From: Conchocele bisecta
Lineage: Eukaryota; Mollusca; Bivalvia; Lucinida; Thyasiridae
Reading direction: 5' to 3'
DNA length: 64,000 nt
Assembly: GCA_029237695.1 (NCBI GenBank)
Contig: CM055279.1
Location: forward strand, 60,027,530-60,091,529
Shown: piece after piece, positions 55,125 through 64,000 of the stretch
Layout of the letters: every line of letters starts with the position of its first letter
Numbering within the stretch: the stretch's first letter is position 1
Translations under genes and position numbers: made by a program
Notes under the pieces: generated by a model
Databases searched by the model: none
Seen by the model: the letters and a program-made list of their open reading frames with translations, nothing else
What the model was told of the DNA's origin: nothing

Positions 55125-55212
55125 ACCTCTTTATCAGTATTGCAAACAGTGTAGATCCAGATGAGCCGGCTCGTGACGAGCCGTCTCATCAGGATCTGCA
55201 CAGTTTGCAAGT
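55125..55212. repeat. Dispersed repeat P, inverted centre
   Basis: GCAAACAGTGTAGATCCAGA and TGAGCCGGCTCGTGACGAGC, closing with CATCAGGATCTGCACAGTTT and GC. The two halves pair. Confidence 0.7.
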
Positions 55213-55338
55213 TATTTTAATATTTTTTAGAAAAAAAACCCAACACATTCTTATCCAATGGACTAGTCTGAAAATCATTTTGTGACGATTTGATTGGTCG
55301 GAAAATTAACATATCACAGTCTTCTCCAGTTATTTAGC

Positions 55339-56884
55339 ATAATAAATTATGACCTGCTAACTATTGCTGACTGGGCTAAACAATGGTTGGTCAGTTTCTT
55401 CAATCATAACAAGACTGAAGCGATGCTTTTAACCCATAAGACTACTCGATCGACCTGTAAACCTAATCTTTCAAAACACGCCTATAACCTTTGTCGACGA
55501 CCATAAACATCTCGGTGTAACGCTGAGCAATAACGGGAAATGGCATACACATATACAAAATATAATTAATTCGACTGCGAGAGTGTTGGCAATAATGCGA
55601 AACCTAAAATTTAAGATAAGCAGACAGTCTTTAAACCAAATATATATATCTTATATGAGACCTATACTCGAATATGCTTCGTCGGTCTGGGATGGATGTA
55701 CAGAATATGAAAAAGATTCATTGGAAAAAATTCAGAATGAAGCTGCGAGAATAGTAACCGGTTTTAACACGGTCAGTGTCACTTGATAATTTAAGGAAAG
55801 AAGTTGGATGGCAACTTTTATCTGTTCGACGTAGTATTCAAAAGCTTTCGATCATGTACAAAGCAACCAACAATCAAGTACCTAGTTATATCTCCAACCT
55901 GATTCCTCCCACTGTTAATAACGTATCTCGTTACAACCTTAGAAACCAATTTGATATAAATGTCCCGACTACTCGACTGGAAGTATACAAACAATCATTT
56001 TTATACCATCTGTAGTACAACTCTGGAATGAAACTGATCCTTCAATGAGAAATGTAGATAGTCTTAGACACTTTAAAACAGCATGCGCCAAACAATTATA
56101 CACTCAATATGAAATACCACCATATACTTATTGGGAGACAGGTTTTCGTCAGTTATGCATGCAAGACTTCGTAATAAATGTAGCAGTCTCAATTCCGATC
56201 TTTGCAATAACCATATCAGAGAAACTCCCTAATGCGAGTGTAGCGAAATTGTAGAAGACGCTGAACTTACTTCTTTGAATGCAACAAATATCATGCACAG
56301 CGTCTCATTCTACGCCAGTCACTGCAACGATTTCATAACCTGAACGCGCACATGCTTTTGAACGGCATACCTGAACAAAACAATGAAAACAATATTATCT
56401 TCAATTCTGTACAAAATTATATTAAAACTACAAAACGATTTGAGTAACTTCGTTGATAGATGTATGTAACGTAATCCATATCGGATGTATTCCATTCGAT
56501 TTGCCAATATCATCCACAACCACCGGTTATTAATGATCACTGAAATTTATTGCAACTAGCACTAATACATTGATGGATTTGTTCATGTAGTATATGTACT
56601 TGGCGACAAAAACAAATGTATTCTTTCTCCAAATCTCATATCTCACTATCCACCTCTTCTCTACCTTTCTGTCCGTTTTCATTCCATACATTATGTAAAC
56701 ATTTATTTATCGCTTGATAATTGGTTTGTATCCGTGTTTATATGCCTGTATACATGTATTCATGTATCGCCATTGCTGTTGAATTATTGTACTTTGTAAC
56801 AATTAGGTGAGGGCTGTAACTAATGTTGAGAGAACTTGTAGCCCGAGCCTATTGTATTTATATGCAATAAACTATGTTTAAACT
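55339..56884 (+). mobile_element. 5'-truncated non-LTR retrotransposon (LINE) with 11-bp target duplication
   Basis: The body starts within the reverse-transcriptase domain and runs through its 3' end to an untranslated region with AATAAA near 56868. AGTTATTTAGC stands immediately outside both ends (55328-55338 and 56885-56895). Five-prime truncation with target duplication is the usual product of target-primed reverse transcription. Confidence 0.9.
55349..56447 (+). pseudogene. LINE ORF2 remnant: end of reverse transcriptase, C-terminal region
   Basis: In order: LLTIADWAKQWLVSF with KTEAMLLTHK (late palm); then DHKHLGVTLSNNGKWHTHI, ISYMRPILEYASSVWDGC and NEAARIVTG (thumb region of Jockey/CR1/L2-type reverse transcriptases). 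After it come SRYNLRNQ, VVQLWNETD and a final stretch with YHAQRLILRQSLQRF. Frame changes near 55500, 55775, 56010 and 56160-56280 and stops break it. The polymerase active site (YADD box) lies upstream of the truncation and is absent, so it cannot act. Confidence 0.9.
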
Positions 56885-56895
56885 AGTTATTTAGC

Positions 56896-57341
56896 GCTGA
56901 AAGAGATCAGTATTGTACCACAATCGTATTAACCTACATGTGTTTGACCAGATGATCAGAATGTTGGTGTCATGTGGGTATTTGGGTGGACTTTGTGTAT
57001 ATTTAGGTGGATTTCGTTGGTTTTGGGTAATTTACATAGTTTTATGCAACTACTAATGCTGAATCATTACACACGACAGAAACGTCAATTATCTACACAT
57101 TCACCGTTCCGAACTTTCGGCCCCTTTCTTATTGTCAAAATATCCAAATTCGTACGTATACGTGTAACTCGTTGGAGGTGACGTGAATTGTATGTTGGTA
57201 ACAATGCACCCAAACCACCAGATATACCGAAATAACACATAAAACACAGACATATGAACTGTTTTTCAAGAACCTGTGTATTAACATGGACTTATCAATT
57301 ATAGCAGTAAGAATTACTCGATTGGTAATAATACACTGATA
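56896..57341. other. No gene seen
   Basis: AT-rich. A 69-codon plus frame at 56972 is unsupported. Confidence 0.45.
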
Positions 57342-57550
57342 TACGGAGCCCCGCAGGGGACGTAGAATTTAACATTTTAGCAATTCGTTCCCACGAATTA
57401 ACAATTCGTTCCCTCTATTTAACAATTCGTTCCCACGAAATAACAATTCGTTCCCGTGGGACGATATAACAAATCGTGGGAACGAATTGTGAATTCGAGG
57501 GAACGTATTGTTAAATTCGAGGGAATGAATTGTTATTTCGAATTAATAAA
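57342..57550. mobile_element. Family H fold-back, right end lost
   Basis: TACGGAGCCCCGCAGGGGAC starts it; units CAATTCGTTCCCACGAATTA invert around TTCCCGTGGGA. It breaks off at about 57550. Confidence 0.85.
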
Positions 57551-57607
57551 ATAAAACCATGTGCCCTGCTCAGACTATGTGATGCATTTTACATTCATAT
57601 AATTCCA

Positions 57608-57955
57608 GCACAAACATATTTACACAATTCCCTAACATTTGATTGGCCCGTAGCAAGTCTCTGTTCAACATTTATATCCAGTAAGCTCCCACGCCGAACT
57701 ACTGTCCGTAACCGTGAGGCGCAGTTACAATAATTCTTAAGAAAACGGAAAATCAACACATTTTCTTGATGAATTTATTTCAAATGCTGGAATTATAAGA
57801 AATGAATGGCCTTTTTGTTGAATTTATCGGGGATATAAACTTGGAAAAGTCGCGGGAATACTGGACGAGGCCTTCCGGCCTTCGTCCAGTATTCCCGCGA
57901 CTTTTCCAAGTTTATACCCCGATAAATTCAACAAAAAGGTCATTAATTCCTATAG
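57608..57955. mobile_element. Family L hairpin element, copy 2
   Basis: Reverse of 9600-9945: CACAATTCCCTAACATTTGA, AAGAAAACGGAAAATCAACA, GAATTTATCGGGGATATAAA and a stem with CTGGACGAGGCCTTCCGGCC. No 63-bp direct repeats are seen here. Confidence 0.85.
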
Positions 57956-58108
57956 TACACACAGTCATGTCCTATAGATAGCATGAAATGGTTATTCGAG
58001 GTATGCCCGAATATACAATACAGGAACATAGTGTACTGAAATTATAATATTGAAAACCGAAACACATTGAACATTACGTAGATGAGACCGCTACAGAAAA
58101 CACACAAC
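57956..58108. other. No feature recognised
   Basis: Short AT-rich spacer. Confidence 0.4.
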
Positions 58109-58566
58109 TGTCTGTTCCACGGTTTTATTTGGCTATTAAACACATTAAATCTAAAAGATATTTAAATAGTTTAAGAAGTTTTTCATCAATAACAAAATAA
58201 TCACCCTCCCCAAAAACATTTATTTGATGAAATTCCATCTATTGATTTTATTGCGAAAAAAAGATTTTCCTTTGGGAAGTTAACATGGGGGCTAAAAATA
58301 GATTGTTTTTTATTTGTGGACCGATTTTCAAAATATAACTTTTGTTTTATTAGTTACATCATTTCCAAGCTATCTAGCCAGGTTTCGGAATAAATTTCCA
58401 AATGTTTTCGTTTTTTGACTCCTCCAACCTCTTTTCCCCCAAGGAAAATCGTTTTTTCGCTATAAAATCAATATTTGATGGAATGTTATCAACTGTTGTG
58501 TTACTGATGAAACTTCATTACATTTAAATATGTTCGTCGGCAGCAAAACGTGAAACAGACTGTAGG
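58109..58566. mobile_element. Family T, strongly diverged copy
   Basis: CTGTCTGTTCCACGGTTTTA at the left, AACGTGAAACAGACTGTAGG at the right, with CCAAGCTATCTAGCCAGGTT and TTGACTCCTCC in the middle. The central CATAGACATC stem is missing. Confidence 0.72.
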
Positions 58567-58756
58567 TGATCAGTGTATGATGGTTTGTTTAAGTAATACA
58601 TGGAAATCTGAAACTAATGAAGATTTGCTATGATATCTATTACATTAATTTACTGTTTTCTTGACAATATCTCAGCATCAACTCACTTCATATGAAATCA
58701 GCCAGTTCGTTTAATACTCATCATATTAAATCATAGTATAATACATGTCGAATCAG

Positions 58757-58960
58757 GCGGCCGTTTCACTAAACTTCGTACGACTAAAATGTTCGTAAGT
58801 GCAAAATTATGATACAATTATTGGATTCACATTTATTGAGCATAGACTGCATATGCAGCCTATGCTCAATAAATGTAAATCCATCAATTGAAATGTACAG
58901 ACTATTCTAAATCTGCACTTACGAACATTTCAGTCGTACTAAGTTTAGTGAAACGGCCCA
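58757..58960. mobile_element. Family B fold-back
   Basis: GGCCGTTTCACTAAACTTCG to AAGTTTAGTGAAACGGCC with the core GCATAGACTGCATATGCAGC. One arm lacks about 35 bp. Confidence 0.87.
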
Positions 58961-59045
58961 CAGATCATCTATGTATTCTTACGTCAGCGTGATTTGACAA
59001 CATAAGCATGTCCTAGTTACTTCAACAAAAGTAATATTACTCCTG

Positions 59046-59348
59046 TAGCCTATTTCATCAACATTGCAAAGTATACTTTAGTAGCAAAGTATACTTTGAG
59101 GGAGAAATCTTCAATTTTATGATAAATTTATTAATTTGTATTATACTGAATTTATTACATTATCACAGCCAATTTGGCTGTGATAATGTAATAAATTCAG
59201 TATAATAATTCTGCATACTTTTAATCATGAAATATATGCATTTGTTAGTTCTATATGAAATAATGCATTTCAGGAAAAATAAATGATTACTCCCTCAAAG
59301 TATACTTTGGTAGTAAAGTATACTTTGCAATGTTGATGAAATAGGCTA
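59046..59348. mobile_element. Family C, CTG target duplication
   Basis: TAGCCTATTTCATCAACATT to AATGTTGATGAAATAGGCTA, CTG on both sides. Nearly identical to the copies at 33074 and 39123, so recent. Confidence 0.92.
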
Positions 59349-59399
59349 CTGAAGTCTTAGCATAAAAAAGTATCCGATACATGTAAATAGAATGCATGT

Positions 59400-59833
59400 A
59401 CATATGATCATGTGGTTACAACAACAATGGCTGAAAGTGTTGATAGCGCGCCCACTCCAAATTAAGTATTATTTGATATTATGTAACTGATTTTGATGAA
59501 ATATGGCGCAGCAAACGCGTCTTCATGAGCTGCATTTGAGCTGCATTTTGGTGATCCCGGGATTTGGGTACATACTTATGTCGTGTTTGCGAAGAATCGC
59601 TTTATATGTCAGTAGACACGGAAATCATTTCTTCACAAAAACGATAGAAGTTTGGGCCAAAGTACCGAAACAACCAAATGCAGATTAACAAGACGCGTTT
59701 GATGCCCATATTTCATAAAAATCCGTTACATACTGAATGAGGACAAAATAAAAGAATACGTACTTGAATCGGAGGGCTTCTGGAAGTGTCAGTACTTGTT
59801 GTTGTTGTTGTAACCACTTGATCATACACCTTG
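59400..59833. mobile_element. Family I MITE, older copy in opposite orientation
   Basis: ATATGATCATGTGGTTACAA to CATACACCTTGG; arms (ATGGCGCAGCAAACGCGTCT) are more diverged and a short duplication (TGAGCTGCATTT) is present. Confidence 0.82.
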
Positions 59834-59862
59834 GTGTTAGTTTTGCCATCTATCAAGTTTAT

Positions 59863-60019
<157 letters not shown>

Positions 60020-60294
60020 TTTAGTTTTAGCTCACCCTACTTTCTAAGCCAATCGCTGGGCAGCATTATGCTCTACTTATTGCAGTTCAAATAAGTTATA
60101 TATTACCATATTTAATGATTAACTGTTCAACAGGAAATGGAAAATCAATATTCGGATGGAACATTGCATAGTACACTTAGCTGAACTATAAGTATTGTCC
60201 ATATGATATATTTTTCAGGAACTAAATGATGCGGTCGCTAGCTCTCCCTCGCATTTAATTCCTGGACAATTCAATATGTGAACAATAACTTATA
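60020..60294. other. No gene seen
   Basis: Contains an imperfect inverted pair, GTCCATATGATA and AATTCAATATGTGAAC with TTTCAGGAACTAAATG against CATTTAATTCCTGGAC, near 60195-60275. No frame. Confidence 0.5.
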
Positions 60295-60481
60295 CATGGA
60301 ACCTCTCTAAACAGGACACCAAGAAAACATCATTTATCCCATGTGATAATGTATGTTCATGATCGCATAACACATATCATTGGCTCAGAATGAACAAATG
60401 CATGCTGTACAGTGAACCCTCTCTAAACAGGACACGCTGGGGACCCCCAGAGTGTCCTTTTTAGAGAGGTTTCACTGTACT
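60295..60481. mobile_element. Family J element with a short fold-back end
   Basis: TGGAACCTCTCTAAACAGGA at the left; 60414-60481 is a hairpin of ACAGTGAACCCTCTCTAAAC and GTTTTTAGAGAGG-type sequence ending TTTCACTGTA. Confidence 0.78.
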
Positions 60482-60523
60482 AACCACATTAGACTAGCCG
60501 GGTATAGCGTATGCATGTGCCAC

Positions 60524-61030
60524 TTAAAGGTACGTGCCCACTCAGTAGGCACAACATGTTCTTTCTATCAGAGACATAATATGATATTTTTTCGCGCAAA
60601 ATAAACATTTATTCACATTACCCCACTTAATGATTGGCATTACTATACATGTTATATCAGACGTACATTTACATACTTATATTAGGGGCGATAACAGCGT
60701 TTCCTTGAGATTTTAACGGACATTACTAATTATTATCTGTATTTATTTTTTGATGTAAACTGATCATATAATCTGTCCAAATTATTATTTGTTCAGGTGA
60801 TGCATTTAATGAATATAAATAATGAAAAACAGCATGCCTCATTTGCATATGAAAATAGTCTGATACCACCTCGAGTCACTATCAGTAAAATACATATTAC
60901 TAAATAATTATATCTGTATAGCGGGCAATCATAATATTTCGAACGTGTGGAACAGTGACACACTTATACACTTAATATTGAATTCATATAAAGAACAGTG
61001 TGTGCCTACTGAGTGGGCACGTACCTTTAA
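60524..61030. mobile_element. Family D, full copy, 507 bp
   Basis: TTAAAGGTACGTGCCCACTC to GAGTGGGCACGTACCTTTAA; both ends carry the same T-to-C change at the sixth base, suggesting arm-to-arm correction. Confidence 0.92.
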
Positions 61031-61286
61031 TTCGTGCTGTCAGACCCTACAAATGCCTTAGCGCGGGTAATTTGTTCCGGCAGAACATCGTCTGTCGAGT
61101 GGAAGAAATAGCCCAGAGTCTCTCAACTGACAATGCCAAGCCAATAACGATCTACTCCATAGACGTCACGTAGCACGGTCGTATAGCGGATATAGTTCAA
61201 CAAACTAACAGGACATGTTGTCTGTTTTGTTGTGTGCTTATCCGATTATGGGTGATACTAAAGTTGAAAAAGACAATAGAATAGAA
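61031..61286. other. No gene seen
   Basis: GC-balanced unique stretch without a supported frame. Confidence 0.4.
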
Positions 61287-61327
61287 TTATATTTCTCACG
61301 GGACTTGCTATAATGAACAATGTGACG

Positions 61328-62546
61328 TAATAAAACCTGGAGCGAATTTGATTGGCTGGCCGAATCACCCTAATTATGTATCCATATTTTGGGCCAACGT
61401 TATGTCAAATGAATAAAAAAGGGAGACGTTGCAAATGACGTCGGCAATGGCGCAACAAATCAATGATGTTTTACGTTGACGTCATCATGTTTGAAACGTC
61501 ATTAGAAACGTCAGTGATTATATTTCTCACGGGACTTGTTTACGTTTCGTCATCACGCTGCCTACATTCGATACTGTCACGTGATAATGTGTGATTGACT
61601 GTGGGGATATTTACACAATCCATACATCGATATTGGAAATTCCCGTTCATCGTGTTCCGATTCTATCTCAATATGTATATACACGTAGTCCATGTGTCGA
61701 CGCTTGACATTGTTGATAACGTTTCTTTGACGGCGTTGTCAATAACGTCACACTGCTGACCAACACCGTCACTGTTCTATGAATTGCGACAAAATGACGT
61801 AAAACAATATTATTATTTATTGTAACGCCATATTTGGCTATTATTCTATATACTAGCATTATAACTCTCCCTGCCTCGCTCACTCACGCGGACATATTTC
61901 TCGCTATTTTGCTATACGATGGCTCGAAATTGATGTCGAAGTTTGTGTTTGGCTAATTTTCACACTTCCGCGTCCGACTTATTACGATCAAAGGCCGAGC
62001 CGCGCTCTACCTGTCTGTGAATATGATTTCTTTTCAAGTGCAGTTAATTGCCTAAAGTGGTGCAATTTGATCGTTAACGTTGTTGATGGCGATCATTTTC
62101 TCTATAGAGAATCAAATGGAAACGAGTTTGAGGTTCTGTTTATCACATGACTTCACCCTCCAAAGAGCAGCCAACGTGGATATATGTCATACCTTTCAGT
62201 GAGCAAACGCCATTGACTATTTCCACAGAGAAAAGTAGTTTTAATCCCAGCAAGAAAAAGTATTATAAATATGCCATATAATAGATTCCTGTTCATTGTA
62301 AACACTTCATATTACCAAACGGGAGTACATTCGAACAGTTTCAGTAATTTCAACGAGTCACTGACGTTTCTAATGACATTTCAAACATGATGACGTCAAC
62401 GTAAAACATCATTGATTTGTTGCGCCATTGCGGACGTCATTTGCAACGTTTCCCTTTTTATTCATTTGACATAACGTTGACGCAAAATATGAATACATAA
62501 TTAGGGTGATTCGGCCAGCCAATCAAATTCGCTCCAGGTTTTATTA
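61328..62546. mobile_element. Fold-back element F, 1.2 kb with about 190-bp arms
   Basis: Left arm 61328-61518 and right arm 62358-62546 are inverted copies (AATAAAACCTGGAGCGAATT against AATTCGCTCCAGGTTTTATT; TTTTACGTTGACGTCATCAT against ATGATGACGTCAACGTAAAA). The interior (839 bp) has no long frame; its middle resembles 16555-16640. A 22-bp direct repeat beginning ATTATATTTCTCACGGGACT stands at 61287 and 61517, on both sides of the left arm. Confidence 0.87.
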
Positions 62547-62795
62547 CATGTGTGTCATATCACATTTATGAAATGTGTTACAGCACGGAATAAAAATGTT
62601 TCCATGTGATAAATAATAGTGTTTGAGATTGAAACACTGTATCTACTTCTAAGTAACACTTATGTCGTACGTTGCTCACAAGGACTAATGTTGTACATGT
62701 AAACACACGCCACAAAAGACACAAAACATACACAAAATATGTACATTATGAACAAAACATCGATGAAACCAAACTCAATAATTGCTCGTCCTCTG
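62547..62795. other. No gene seen
   Basis: AT-rich spacer. Confidence 0.4.
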
Positions 62796-63025
62796 TAGCC
62801 GATTTCACCAACATTAACTTCAAACGTCATTTACATAAAATATAAATGTTTCTGTAAAGTTGTGTCATGAAAAACCGCTCATCTTATTACATGTAGGTAC
62901 AAAAGCATATGGTTTGTTTCATGCATGTAATACAAATTAATATATTTATCCTAAAATTGAAATGTTCTCCCTCAAAGTATACTTTGCTAGAAAAGTATAC
63001 TTTGCAATGTTGGTGAAATAGGCTA
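62796..63025. mobile_element. Chimeric element: family C ends around a family R core
   Basis: TAGCCGATTTCACCAACATT and GTTGGTGAAATAGGCTA are C ends with CTG on both sides. The usual C core is partly replaced by R-type sequence (AAACGTCATTTACATAAAAT, GTCATGAAAAACCGC). Confidence 0.75.
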
Positions 63026-63206
63026 CTGGCTGTCCATGTTACAACTATAACAGTCCTGCCGATGTGCATGTACGTCACGCGTTGACCACAGCCACTTTGT
63101 GGTATGAACTACAAAACGCTCTATAAATCATAGCCATTTTGACTCTGATATAAAATATCTACAAGGTAGGATACTCGCCATCTTTTCAACCAACGGAAGT
63201 GAGTCA

Positions 63207-63340
63207 TTTACCTTGGGCCCGGCTCGCTAATTCTGTAATTATTTTATTATAGTAACGCGCGCGAAATACGGGACCAAGCAGTGTCTCTGCCTTCTCGCGC
63301 GTTATAATTACTGAGTTAACGAGCCGGGCCCAAGGTACAC
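63207..63340. repeat. Family S hairpin, GGGCCCGGCTCG ends
   Basis: CCTTGGGCCCGGCTCGCTAA pairs with TTAACGAGCCGGGCCCAAGG; inner arms AATTATTTTATTATAGTAAC and GCGCGCGA pair with TCGCGCGTTATAATTA. Confidence 0.87.
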
Positions 63341-63751
63341 TAGTACATGTACCACTTCCATGTATTTTGGTTGAAAAGATGACGAGTGTTAGACTACTGG
63401 ATACTTCTGGACATGTAATATCAGAGTTAAACAATGGGTATGATTTAAAGAACGTTTGTCATTCATGCCACAAATTGTCTATGGCATTGACAGAGTGGTT
63501 CACATCATGACTATACATACGGACAAATAGCTTTAATTAATACAATTACACCGTGGGCGTTGTCTAGACAGGAGATGCCCGGTTCAGCTGTGGCTGACTT
63601 GACCTTTTCGTGAGAGACTGATTGCATGTTCATATGAGACATGTCATGTGAGTGTGTACCTTCGGCATGTCTCATAAGCCTTCTACAATGAGGTTCCAGG
63701 GATATTTGTCTGAGAGCTTAGGTGTGTCATAAAATATCGGTGAAGGTTCAT
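63341..63751. other. No gene seen
   Basis: GC-balanced, short frames only. Confidence 0.4.
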
Positions 63752-63905
63752 TATTTATCCCGTCAACACAGTGCGTATGTGCCGTGAAACACGGTGCCGT
63801 GAAACATTTTTGATATCCAGTCAATACAGAGCCTCGCCCATCCCGTTTCATGAGCCTTGCCAGATATTTTTTCCCATTCACGGCACTAACCTACTATTCT
63901 CTATA
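63752..63905. mobile_element. Family A piece, spacer end joined to half a hairpin
   Basis: TTTATCCCGTCAACACAGTG and CACGGTGCCGTGAAACATTT, then GAGCCTCGCCCATCCCGTTT and CCCATTCACGGCACTAACCT. The middle of the spacer is deleted. Confidence 0.82.
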
Positions 63906-63940
63906 TATATGTAGACCAGTTTAAATATAGGCTACACAAT

Positions 63941-64000
63941 AGAGAATAGCATGGTAGTGCCCGTGAATGGGAACAAATATATGACAAGGCATAGGAAACG
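63941..64000. mobile_element. Family A hairpin, cut by the window end
   Basis: ATAGAGAATAGCATGGTAGT and GTGAATGGGAACAAATAT start a further A copy. Confidence 0.8.

Overview
This window looks like a repeat-saturated stretch of a large animal genome, most probably a bivalve mollusc. The lineage is inferred from a globin gene with animal intron positions, tRNA-derived SINEs, a non-LTR retrotransposon tail, very many short inverted-repeat (MITE or fold-back) elements, and abundant TACATGTA-rich sequence. There are no operons, Shine-Dalgarno sites or long uninterrupted genes. Most open frames of 60-100 codons lie inside repeats and are not genes.

The only host gene I can name is a split globin on the minus strand. 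Exon 2 (10926-11151) and the last exon (2448-2837) match the globin fold with almost no gaps. Both introns sit at the classical globin sites, B12.2 and G7.0. The last exon adds a Ser/Thr-rich tail of about 85 residues. The 8.1-kb intron between them holds a 4.6-kb satellite and several fold-back elements. I could not find exon 1, which should lie at higher coordinates or outside the window.

Other protein-coding traces are: a broken DUF3504 (Crypton-type tyrosine recombinase relative) fragment at 18034-18700 on the minus strand; a 5'-truncated LINE reverse-transcriptase remnant with an 11-bp target-site duplication at 55339-56884 on the plus strand; and one weak first-exon candidate at 22648-22674.

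For the repeats I use local letters. A: GTGCCGTGAATGGG hairpins. B: elements with a TGCATATGCA core. C: elements of about 300 bp with TAGCC...GGCTA ends and CWG target duplications. D: elements of about 507 bp with TTAA target sites. E: GGGGTCAGCGTG palindromes. F: a 1.2-kb fold-back. G and H: fold-backs whose cores are arrays of short repeats. I: elements of about 410 bp with AAGGTGTATGATCACGTGGT ends. J: GGTGTCCGGTTTAGAG elements. K: TCTCTTACC-ended fold-back. L, M, N, O, R and S: other hairpin or TIR elements. P: a dispersed repeat with GATCTACACTGGTCGCAAA. Q: a two-copy repeat. T: elements with CTGTTTCACGAAAGCTGCCC ends.

Layout: 1-2165, 36-bp minisatellite; 2448-11151, globin exons and intron; 11176-14831, dense A, E, C, I, D, G and B elements plus a SINE; 15000-21270, mixed repeats and the DUF3504 remnant; 21500-29430, sparse region with half of a duplicated segment (copy at 39050-40150); 29517-38651, K, B, T, H, I, O/N, A and G elements; 39050-44100, duplicated segment and a possible 3.85-kb K element; 44750-55212, G, D, T, J, E and P elements with a SINE and a LINE tail; 55339-56884, the LINE; 57342-64000, H, L, T, B, C, I, J, D, F, S and A elements. 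Several insertions are nested, so a relative order of events can be read. Family assignments rest on comparing copies within the window by eye. No database search was possible.
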